Below are positions 11,012 through 21,829 of a stretch of 64,000 bases of DNA, one piece after another. The DNA is taken from contig OX336388.2 of the NCBI GenBank assembly GCA_946902985.2, positions 230,508,467-230,572,466 of the forward strand, given 5' to 3'. Both the position numbers and the translations under genes were made by a program. Positions within the stretch are counted from its first letter, which is position 1. Each line of letters begins with the position of its first letter. Source of the stretch: Meconema thalassinum. Lineage: Eukaryota > Arthropoda > Insecta > Orthoptera > Tettigoniidae. A model generated the notes under the pieces. That model ran no database searches. It saw nothing but the letters and a program-made list of their open reading frames with translations, and was not told the DNA's origin.

Positions 11012-12455
11012 ACAAGTAGTTCCGTGAAGAACTATACAGCCTATTTTCATATATCCTACTTATGTTAATTGCCACTATCAACATACACAATTTCTGTTTG
11101 ATTGCTGTAATAGATTCGTAGATATTAAGAACCGACTAAATATTTCGGATGGTCGCTATGTTGGATTTTATATATGTAGGTCCTAGAATTATGTACTGTT
11201 ACATGCAGATTATTGTGAACGTGTAGTATTCAAACTTCAATTGCATAATTAGGACACAAGAAAAAACAAGGAGATTTTAAAATTTTTCACAGCTGCCATC
11301 TTGAGGTTATGAAAACAATTGAAATAAATTAGATGCCAGAGGATTAACATTCGTATAAGGATTTACTGTACCAAGTTTCACTGCACTCGGATGGTTAAAT
11401 TGCGAGAAACGTCCATGTGAATATTTATAATTCGCGTCACCGCCATGTTGGATTTATGATCACCAGGTTATTTAAAATCCTATAGGTGAACTTATGTTCA
11501 TAGCCCCTATGAACATTAAAAAATGCAGTTTGATTGCTAAAATAGATTCGTAGATATTCAGTATCGTCTAAATATTTCGGATGGTCGCCATGTTGGATTG
11601 TTAAATGTATAGGCCATAGAGTCATGTACCATTAAAGGAAAATTATTGCGTAGGTTCATTATTCAAACTTTCACTTCGATCGCATGACTACATCACAAGA
11701 AATAAAAACTTAATTTTAAAATTCGCACTGCCGCCATCTTGAGGGTATGTAAACAATTGAATTAAATTAGATACCAGTGGATTACAATGTGTATAAATAT
11801 TTCCTGTACCAGGTTTCAGTGCGCTTGGAACATTAAATCGCGAGAAAGGTCTATTTAAAATTTTCAAATTCGCTTGGCCGCCATGTTCGTTTTGTAGTTA
11901 ACCGGTTTTTGAAAGTCTTATAGATGGACTTCCAGTAGTGCCCTTTATCTCCGTACAAAATTTTAGGGAGATACCGCTAATAGTTTCAGAGATATAGAAT
12001 GCCGGTGAAATATTTCGCACATCCGCCATCATGTGATTATGTAAACAATTGAACGAAGTTAGATGCCGGTGCATTGCAATGTATATAAATATATACTGTA
12101 CCAAGTTTCATTGCGTTTGGTTGGTCAAATCACGAGAAACGTCTATTTAAAAGTCGCAAATTCGCTTGGCCTCCATGTTGGTTTTGTAGTTACCAGGTTT
12201 TCAAAAGTCACATAAGTGAACTTATAGTAGTTCCCTCTATCACCATAGAAAATGTCAGGGAAATATCGATAATAGTTTCGGAGATATTGAATGCTGGTGA
12301 AATATTTCGCACAGCCGCCATGTTGGATTGGTGAGTCGTAACAAAATTTGAAGGGCACGGTCGAGGTCGCCGGGAATAGTGCTATGAACTTTCCGAGTTT
12401 CATTGAAATCGCTCCTGCCGTTTAGATTTTATTAGGGGGGGACACACACACGAAT

Positions 12456-12487
<32 letters not shown>

Positions 12488-12543
12488 CACACGGACAAAA
12501 GGTGATCTCATAAGCCTATTTTTTCAAAATTGAAAATAGGCTA
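11012..12543 (+). mobile_element. Element E2 (second copy of E)
   Basis: Same ends and the same motif ladder as E1: 11156 (CTAT variant), 11296, 11443, 11588, 11734, 11881, 12026, 12173 and 12318, with spacings identical to E1. The tail has a longer CA run (12439-12490). The flanks cagctta and aaaataagttaatag differ from those of E1, so this is an independent insertion or a separately captured copy. Confidence 0.75.
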
Positions 12544-15364
12544 AAAATAAGTTAATAGTTGTTCAAGAGTTATTTCATCAATTCAATTTAAGGGGCCCAT
12601 GGGGAGGGGTGAAATTCTGGTAAAAATAATTGAAAGAAAATGTCCTGTCTGACTCACTCACTCATCACGCCCAGCGAAAACTACTAAAGTTGGAAAAATG
12701 TAATTTTGGGAATATGTTCGCTGTATATCGAAAACGTCAACTAAGGAATGATTTTTGTTTATGCGGGTTTTAAAGAGATGTTAAGGGGGTAAACGTGCAT
12801 TTCATTGAATAACGATATCTCATGAGTTGTTTCTTTGGGGATGTGATATTCGGTATATAAACTAATCATTAAAAATAATCAGACATATGTCTAAGGGTTT
12901 ATCGATGTGGTGTATATTATGAGGTGATAGGGGTGAAAATTGGGGGTTGAGGCATACTTAACGGAGCGTGTATCTCTTAAACGACATAGGCGAGAAGTTT
13001 GAAATTCGGCGGAAATCAATCAGCTTAAAAGTAAGGGACCCTTGGAGAGGGGTGAAATTCTGGGGGGGGGGGGGGGGAACAGGAAAGAAAGTGTCCTAAC
13101 TGATTGACTCACTTACTCACTCATCAAACTCAGGGGGAAAACAGCTTTAAATAAGTAAATAGGTGTTCGACCGTTTGTTTCATAAATCCAATTTAAGGGG
13201 TTCATGGGGAGGGGTGAAATTATCAAAAATAAATGAAAGGAAATGTCCTGACTGACTCACTCACTCATCATCGCCCAGCCAAAATTATTGAAGTTAGAAA
13301 CATGAAATTTTGGGGATATGTTCGTTGTATGCCGAAAACGTCCACTAAGGAAAGAGTTTTGAATATTCAGGTTCTAAAAGGGTGTTAAGGGGGTAAACGT
13401 GCATTTCATTGAATAACAATATCTCACGAGTGGTTTCATTTCGGGATGTGATACTCGGCATATATACTAATCATTAAAAATAAGCTGACACATGTCTAAT
13501 GGTTTTTCGATATAGTGTATATTATGAGGTGAAAGGGATGAAAAGTGGGGGTTGAAAGATTCCTAACGGAGCGTGTATCTCTTAAACGACATAGGCGAGG
13601 AGTTTGAAACTCGGAGGAAATCAATCAGCTTAAAAGTAAATAAATAAATAAAATAAATAGGTGTTCGACCGTTTTTTCATAAATCCAATTTGAGGGGCCT
13701 ATGGGGAGGGGTGAAATTCTGGAAGAAAAACGTCCCCTAAGGAAGGCTTTTTGGATATTCACTCTCATCGACCAACCCAAACTATTAAAGTTAGAAGAAT
13801 GATATTTTGGGGATATGTTTGTTGTGTGTCGAAAACGTCTACGAAGGAGGGATTTTTGGATATTCAGGTTCTAAAGGGGTGTTAATGGGGTTAAACCTGC
13901 AATTCATTGAATAACAATATGACACGACTATGACGCGAGCGAAGCGAGGCTATAAATGAGATGATGTGTCTGTGTATTACTCAATCACGCAAGTACGACT
14001 GGTAAGATTTACATGAATTTTACATGGAAGTAGCTGATTTACCTGGTTAACAAATAGGTTACTTTTGATTTCAATACTTTGCACTATTTAAGGCTGGCGA
14101 CCATCTAAGAAATAGTAAACTTTTGAAGGTATATACGAGGTTTAAAACTTCATTTTTTCTATACGAAAGGTATCTTCAACCGTTAGCGAGTAAAACCTAA
14201 ATTTGTGCTATAAAACACGGTCAACGCCGAGCGGTGTAGTTGGACAAAATGTTCCATCTTTATTCTCGCTCTGCGCAGCACCTCGCCTATCCCCTGTTTT
14301 AACTGTCACCTTCACATTTTAATTTATTTATGACGCGTAGCGAAGCACGGGTACTTCAGCTAGTTAAATATAAAAGCCAACGCTAAATGATTTTATTATC
14401 AGAACAGTTATAACCTTTGTAGTGAGCAAATCATTCTAACAGGTTAGTTGCTACTATGGAACTTACTACAACTAACAAAGGTAAACAACGTGTACTCTAT
14501 AAAGGCTACTCTTATAACTATAATCGTCAAAATGTAAAAGGAATAATATTTTGGCGATGCTGAAAAGAGAGGTCAAAAAATGTCGAGGTAATCTAAAAAG
14601 TAGAAATGGTAAGGTTTTAAGTGTGAGTGATCATCAATGTGGTGTACCAAATGAAACACTGTTGGTGTCAACAAATAATCATGACAATGCTAAAAAGCTA
14701 GTACAAGAAAAAAATTCCTCTCGGCACGCCGGAAGGCGGAGGTAGATTTCACCGGGCAAACCAGGGGATAGGCTATAATAGGCAAAATATGCAGGTTTTC
14801 GTAGGAGGATCAGACCTCATTTATTGCGAGAAAGTATATTACAATTGGAGGTTAATTAACATTTTTTCGTCTTTCTATGTATATTTTTTACATTTTACTG
14901 TCTTATGGGGATGGTAACCTTCTTGTCATTTGGGGTTCATTTTTATACTTGTGATCACACTGTCCTTATGCAAGCTTTGGAACTAATGTATAACTATCTA
15001 ACAGTATGTTACTTCTTCACGCAAAATTTTATCTCCCGCAGAAATGTTGGTTTGTTCCTCAGTTTAGGGGCTGCGACAAGGTGGTCATTTAACCCCGTGT
15101 ACATTGGGTGTGTGTAGAATCTGTCTGATAAACGGTGTTATTTGTGATTACTGTATTAGTCTGTAATTCAGATAATGTCTGCAGACGGTCAATTTTAAGT
15201 AGTAGTACCTAACTTTGTACCAAATACTAACGTCAACGACACCTAGCTGTGAACTTGGCTGCTAGATGCCACCGCAACCAGCAACTTGCAACGAACGTTG
15301 TAACTTCCCCTCCGAAGGAAAGCATGCTGACGGATTTTTAGCGCTCTTAGAAAATACGGCGACT

Positions 15365-15437
15365 TTGGCCGGCTTTGAACCAGCGACCTTGGGCATAGAA
15401 GTTCAGCATGCTACCAGTTAGCCGCTTCCCTCATAGT
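15365..15437 (-). other. tRNA-like sequence (pseudo-tRNA or SINE head)
   Basis: On the minus strand an A-box-like GGCTAACTGGTAGC is followed about 30 bases later by a B-box-like GGTTCAAAGCC. It sits within D, immediately before the 5' end of E3. I did not find a full cloverleaf with paired acceptor stem, so a SINE remnant is likelier than a working tRNA. Confidence 0.45.
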
Positions 15438-15445
15438 CAGATGGA

Positions 15446-16568
15446 ACAAGAAGTTCAGTGACGAACTAAAGAGCCTACTTTTCTTAAAATTAAGATTCAT
15501 GCCATAGATTAATCTACGGTATATGAACCCATCTAGAATAATGACGAAATTAAGTGGGTAATATCGAAATGTCTTAATTAGTTCGAAATAAGGTATACTA
15601 GGCATAATGTACCCTAATAGAGCAATACAGTTGGCAGCTCTGGTGACTGAATATATTCTTACTAGAATACAAAATGTGGTTGAAGTCCAAACGACGTTAC
15701 ATGGATTTAGACATTGGATCTATTAGTACACGTAAAAGCATGTTGGCAACAATGTCATGCGAGTGCTGGGCAGAAATAATCTGAAATATTATATATTTTT
15801 GTGCCAATTTTGGATGAAATCCATTTGTTGGTATAGAAGTTACATGTATTTAAAAATTGGTCCTATCAGCAGGCTTAGAATCATGTTGGTAGAACTGACG
15901 TATATAAGTTACTCCAAATTAATGTAGGTAATTTACGTGTGCATAGTTTAAAGCTGTCGGCTTGCTACTTTCTGATATATTTGGATACAAAATAGAGAGC
16001 AATTATTAACAGTTGGCAGCCCTGGTGACTCTTAAGAATACACTCAGTCATATCTGTTTATGTACACATATTACATACAAAATTTGGTTGAAATCAAATT
16101 GATAGTGTAGAAGTTATATGCATTTAAACATTGGACTTATTAGAAGGCTTAAAATTGTTTTGGCAACGCTGTCATGTATGGCCTCCTGGAAATTAAACTG
16201 AAATAGTATTATCTACATGTGTGACAATTTTAGAATAGCTCCCATGTATACCTTCCAAGTTATCCAACATGGAGCTCAAATTCTAGTGCGTTTTTTTAGC
16301 AGTTGGTAGCACTGGCATCTTTTTCAAATATGGGCCTGAGATATTCCGGTATACAACTTTACTCATACTAAATTTGGTTTCGATTGCTGCAGCCGTTTGT
16401 GAGTTGATAGGGAGGGACACACACACACAGCCAGACAGACAGACAGACAGACAGGCAGACAGACAGACAGACTGACAGACAGACAGACAGAAGGACAGAC
16501 ACATTTTCCCGGATTTATCTCATAAGTCTACTTTTTCCTCAATTTTGAAAAGTGTGAAAAGTGGGCTA
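15446..16568 (+). mobile_element. Element E3 (diverged member of the E family)
   Basis: Starts acaagaagttcagtgacgaa and ends with caattttgaaaagtg...gtgggcta, the same end architecture as E1 and E2. Internally it also has ~145-bp units, here marked by ttggcaac/ttggcagc at 15743, 15886, 16013, 16159 and 16303. It lacks the CCAT ladder and has a (GACA)n tail at 16430-16500 instead of CA repeats. Confidence 0.6.
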
Positions 16569-17144
16569 AAAATGAATGTGATCTCGTCAATGGCGTTGTC
16601 TTGGCAACCTCTGCGTTGTTATGGTAAACTCTGATGGCACTTGGCATTTCTTAACATTCCGAAATCATTTTTCTCATCCCTAGGCGTAATGATGGGTCAT
16701 ATCAAAAATTATTTCAGTCAAACGTTTTAGGTAATTATTAGGGGAATATTTTTCCATTTTGTACGGTTTTGATATTGTGCTTATTAAGAGAGATATGATT
16801 AATGTTTTCCGAAAAAACCACTTTTTTCCACCCCTTTGGTCAATGGTTGGTACTATCAAAAAAAAAAAATACTTGACATAATTTTTTGGCACTTATCCGA
16901 CACATATTATGAACTTTGAATGGATTCGATATTTCACGTATTTAGAGAGTTATAGCGAAATTTCACTTTTTTTAAAAAGGCCCCCTATTTTCACCTACTC
17001 CGACCGATTTTGCCCATTAACGAACTCGACCGAGATTTTATAGGGATACATATTATGTAAAAAATTCAAAGTGATTGGTGCAAAATTACGGCATTTATCA
17101 TGACCACAAGAAACTGATAAATATACAGATAGATAGATAGATGC
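16569..17144. other. Remainder of D, no gene seen
   Basis: AT-rich sequence with T and A runs, then a GATA microsatellite (17124-17142) just before the LTR element. The small frame 16680-16892 shows no domain. This sequence continues after the LTR element at 29137. Confidence 0.6.
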
Positions 17145-17148
17145 ATAT
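17145..17148. other. Target-site duplication of C, left (ATAT)
   Basis: ATAT directly before TGTACCC; the same four bases follow the element at 29133-29136. Confidence 0.8.
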
Positions 17149-20100
17149 TGTACCCGTTCGTCCTGGGGATGCGATGACCCATCTGCTATTACATCGCATT
17201 CCTGGAGTTCCAGGACAGAGCGGAGTTAAATGAACCTCTAGTCAAATAAGGAATGTGTCGGAAATTCAGCTGAGTTATCGAAAAAGCAGTGGGTAACACG
17301 AGACAAAGTATCTCTAGGGTCGTTACGGGCTTAAGTTTAATTAAAAAAATGCAAATATAAATGGGCGCCATCAACTGAATTCCTAGCAAACCACCTCCTT
17401 TCCGGTTAAGCCTTAATCAAGACAAGGAAAGAAAAAGGAAAATCACACCATCATCAGATCACAACTAAGATAAAAACAAATTTATTTCACTTTGATAGTC
17501 AGACAGACATTTTAAATATTCATCCTACCTGAGAGTATGGTCGAATGCCAACGTTAAATTGTCATTGTCCAAAAATTGAACCATCTCTTTTCTAATCAAA
17601 AATATTTCATCCACATAAAACGTGAAAATCTCTTAAGTTCTCTTGGGTTCTCAGGATCACTGTAGCACTATGTCTTTCGTCACTGACATTTGTGATACCT
17701 GAGACCTAATTTCTCTTTAATTTAACATCATGGATGTGGATTTGAAAAAATTATTAATCTGTCTAAACATACACATATTATAATCACATATTTTAAACAT
17801 CACGTAATTTATGGCTTGCATGGCATAATTCAAATGTTAAATACGTTAGTAAAATGCTCCTAAACATCGAATAATTAATTTACACTATTTACATTGTCAT
17901 TAATAATTGCTTGTTCGTGAATTAGAGAAAATCCACGGCTCATTGGTCATCATCATCATCATCATCAAAATTAAATATTTCTCTCATTAATTCTCATCTC
18001 AAAATTCAACATATTCCTGTCAGAATCATTAACTCATCACCATTAAATCATTTAAATGAAAATTATTATCATTACTTCATTATGCTTTCTAATTATTCAC
18101 ACACTCCTATTTTATCATCTACTTCAGATTAAATCATCTTAAATCATCAATACAAATTATTTAATTCCTCAACTCAGTTGCAATTTCTTCAATTATATCT
18201 CAATTAAATTTATTTTTAATCCCATATAAATTCATTAATCATCAGCTTCTTTAATTAATTATCACCTTCTAATTCAGTTATTCATCATCTATCCAATCAT
18301 CTATTAATTTATTTAAATCAGTTTATTTATCCAATCTTTAATTCATCCATCTATTTAATTCATTGATTTATTCCAAAATTTAATTTATCAACTTATTTAA
18401 AATTTATTCTTCTGGTTATTTAGATTTTTATTATTTCATCTAGTCATTCTGATTTTTATTTCATTCGGTCAGATCATTAATATGCTTAAATTTCAGATTA
18501 TTATTTCATTAATTATTATTCTCAGAAAATCTTGTATTATCAACTTTATTTATTTGTTTAATTTCCTAACAAATTGTTTAATATGGGTTATAGAACGTTG
18601 TCTTACAGTTTTATCACTTCCAAGTTATATCTCGTATTTAATTATCATGCCAAAAAAATATTATTGCCTTTACGACATCACGTTGGATCTGACTATCCAC
18701 AACTACATTATATATCCTCGCTTCTTCAAATATCACATTTGAATACCACAATTATTCCACAAAACTCCATAGACATTCAGCATACAGCCTGAATCTCAAC
18801 AATTACGCTAGACTGGGTTCGACAACCTCATGTCTGCCTCAAAATACATTAGCAATATTGCAACTATCACATGGCAACTTCCACAAAATGCCTATCACAA
18901 ACTTCACTTAACCATGTTGCATGATCTACAAAAAAAATATAACTGGCTTCAAATTATCAACGCACACAATCTCCAATAACTGTAATTAATCTGATCACAT
19001 CTAGACAACTTCTTAAACAATTAGAAAAAATATTACCTTAGTAATTCAAGATCTGCTTTCAAATAGCATAAATTCTCTTACAATTCTCATAATTCACATC
19101 ATAGAAAAACACCAATGTGCTATAATCTCTCATATCAAAAACTGCAATACTGATCTGCCTTAAAATAAATCTGACCATTAATGATTCATCTTACAAGATT
19201 CAATTACTTTAAATCCTTCTCAAAGGTATCAAACACAATTATAAAAATCATCAAAAGCATCAGCTGTACCAGCTGATAAACTGAAAGTACTCTCAAAAGA
19301 GTATAGCAACAAAATATTGGATTGGCAAACAAGAATTACAAAACGTAACCCTGCTGACATTTATCTGTATTTTATTTAACAAAATTTCGACTGATATGTG
19401 ACTAGTTTGATTCACTTACAATCTCATGTACACTCGGATGATAAAAATGAGTCCCTCAATGGCAAGTAAGATGAGTAACCACCGTACAATCGTATAAATA
19501 CGAAAGACCTCGCCTCGTCGACTAACATGATAGTGCCCTGAACGATGGGTAAGATGAGTAACCACCATACAATCGTATAAATACGAAAGACCCCATCTCG
19601 AAGACTAAATGAGTGAATGTACCAGATAGGAATCAACAAGTCTCTAGTTGTCATATAAGAGCGATATTCATTCACTAAAGTGAATACCATCTTAATATCT
19701 CCAAACAATCCAATGGAAAAAAATCCCTACTGATGAATAATACACACTCGCTAGTATGCAATGGACTGACGAAGTAATTTTAGATAATCAATTGCAGATC
19801 ACGAGTTCGAAATACTCGTCACACAAAAAAAAACTATTCATGAAAACTATCCTTGCTGGAAAAATGTCTAAAAGACCAAACATCTGCTTAATAAAGCCAA
19901 CCAATGGTGAGAATTTCGTATAATGATGCCTGCCATATCATATGGTCACGCCATATTCTAGCAAAATTCGAAGCATATAAAGTCAAAGCCATGTCTAAAC
20001 AATCGTATCACTCCTATTATAAAAATATACATGTGTGCCCAGTATTCATGAAAATAATCGTATCAGGAAGTTATAACTCTTACAGTACCTTCTCATAATC

Positions 20101-21674
20101 AGCTGTTATTAAATTTCAAAGATCGTCGATTTTCCTTGTGTAATGAATTTCTCGAAAGATCGGCGTGAATATCATTCCACCCACGCAATGACGATTGCCT
20201 TCAAATCCCAAGTGAATCAGCTGGTGGACCTCCTCCTCGTCAGGAATCGAATCCATCGCTCTGTGGTGCCATCGCGTCTCTGTCTGCGTTTACTCCGACA
20301 TGATGAACTTCTGGTTATCCATAGCGGATACTGTCCAAATCTTCACGAAAAAGTTCATAGAAACAGCGGACCCCCTATTCCTCTTCTACGTTACGCCACT
20401 GTTCCTTACAATGTTCAGTTTGAGTGTTGAAAGTTCAATCTCCAATAACTGCTAAGTCTCACTTTCATAAAATAAAATTTTATATGAGAGTGTCTAAGTT
20501 TATGAAACACCCTGTAGCTGTGTTCATACTCGGTAATTTATAACACTTCATAAGAAAGAATTGCATTAATGCACGAGCTAATGTTCATAAGTGCATTTGC
20601 TTGAAACATTTCATTTGCCTAAAATTGTTAATGTTACTTGGAATGCGTTATGAAATGCATAGTCGTAATGTCCTTGAAAAACTATGTTCATTCGAAGTTC
20701 ACAGTTGCAGTATCTCGTAACTATCTGCTTGTACAATTCAAATGCTGAATAAACGTTCCAACTCAATGTTGTAATGAAGTTCAGCTTCTGTCATAATGCT
20801 TGCGTATAAAATTGGTAATAACCCGCTCGCCCCTACTGCTATGCTCTAGAACAATCTCCACATAAAGCTGGCCTCGCCATGTCGCTCTACTATGCTGTTT
20901 TGCGTTAAAATGCAGCTTGGAATAAGTTCTCCAACCACTATCGCAATGCTGTTCTAAAAACCCCGGCCTTCTATGCTTGCTTGGGCTGTACAGCTGGTTA
21001 TGTAACCGGTCCTCACGCTGCCTACCGCGGATGTCCGCCCGGCTCACTGACCTACTTTTCGTTCGCTGCTTAGTGAAGTTGAAACTGTCGCTTTCACTTT
21101 CCGTGACAAATGCTGTTCGCTGCGCGACCTTTACCATACGCTCGGCATATGTCCTACTCGGCTCGCTCTCTGAATTCGACTGTCGTGCTAACTGTACTTG
21201 ACTCCTTTGCTTGCAGAGCTCAACTGCTTGGCTCACTGAGCTCAACTGACTGTCTCTAGACTGCCTCGACCTGAACCTCCCGGCGCAGTCACGTGACGTT
21301 CTCCCCACCTCTGTGCTCTTGCGTCACAAATATAATCTCGTACCCCGATCATCTCCGCTATTAAGTTATAAAATAACTTAAGGGTTATCTGACTTCCTTC
21401 AAATTATTTCCATGTATAATGCATGTTATATCTTCTCTTCTGAGATGTTTAAATACCATGTTCCATATAGATCTTAATAAAGCTTCATAATTCCATCCAT
21501 AATTCCATCTGCCTGACTGATGTCAGTGCCTTCTTGATCCTAGACCTTCTACGTCATCCTGACATTCCTCTTGACTCGATCTGAGCGCTATCTTTTCATA
21601 ACTCTTCCCAAAATCTCAACTACGGCTTAATGTCTGCTGGCGTAGCCGATAGCCTCAACTAGGTATCGGGTACA
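17149..21674 (-). repeat. 3' LTR of C (4526 bp)
   Basis: Begins TGTACCC and ends GGGTACA, perfect 7-bp inverted ends. It is nearly the same as the copy at 24601-29132; visible differences include a 9-base gap near 19405 relative to 26855 and scattered substitutions. Very AT-rich from 17700 to 19400, with no gene there. A polyadenylation signal complement (tttatt) lies at 17481-17486. Confidence 0.95.
20781..21308 (-). CDS. LTR-borne frame of C, 3' copy (uncertain)
   Basis: A 175-residue frame rich in Arg, Ser and Gln, without a recognised domain. It matches the 189-residue frame in the other LTR (28241-28810) except at its N-terminus, where a change in the first codons removes the upstream start. 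Because the two LTRs are recent copies, shared openness says little about selection. Confidence 0.25.
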   Translation of the reverse strand: MGRTSRDCAGRFRSRQSRDSQLSSVSQAVELCKQRSQVQLARQSNSESEPSRTYAERMVKVAQRTAFVTESESDSFNFTKQRTKSRSVSRADIRGRQREDRLHNQLYSPSKHRRPGFLEQHCDSGWRTYSKLHFNAKQHSRATWRGQLYVEIVLEHSSRGERVITNFIRKHYDRS

Positions 21675-21829
21675 TCTCTCCCGTACATCTCCTTTTTTAT
21701 CAGGATTGAGAAAAAAAATACACTCTCAGGCATTCTATATATTACACATGTACACGATAGCTCTACAATTCTCTTATTCAGCATGATGGTACTTTCTGAC
21801 TCTCAACAATGATGATTGATTTCCAATGA
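21675..21829 (-). promoter_or_regulatory. Polypurine tract region of C
   Basis: On the minus strand the sequence ...aaaaaaggagatg then acgggagaga directly precedes the TGTACCC of the 3' LTR. This is where a polypurine tract for plus-strand priming is expected. The rest of this 155-base interval has no gene. Confidence 0.6.

Larger units (their letters stand above)
7610..13930. repeat. Tandem 0.6-0.67 kb units inside the Helitron
   Basis: The marker gatgtgatactcggcatat or close variants occurs at 7825, 8490, 9142, 12840 and 13445; another marker, cgacataggcgaggag, occurs near 7968, 8632, 10802, 12980 and 13588. Each unit ends in CACT/TGACT-rich microsatellite followed by atcgcccagccaaaa and contains a long G run (for example 8091, 8756, 10922, 13062). 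The array is broken by the two E insertions at 9177 and 11012. No coding capacity seen. Confidence 0.85.
7184..14363 (+). mobile_element. Helitron, 7180 bp, non-autonomous
   Basis: Begins TCTTATATATAAAAGTGAA at 7184 and ends with acgggtacttcagCTAG at 14363, inserted between A (7183) and T (14364) with no target duplication. The left arm preserves the empty site: complement of 2149/2150 reads gtacata then ttaaata, exactly what remains when the element is removed. These are classic Helitron end and target rules. No Rep endonuclease or Pif1-type helicase reading frame is visible, so it is non-autonomous. Inside are tandem 0.6-0.67 kb units and two copies of element E. The 3' hairpin near the end is weak by eye. 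Confidence 0.9.
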
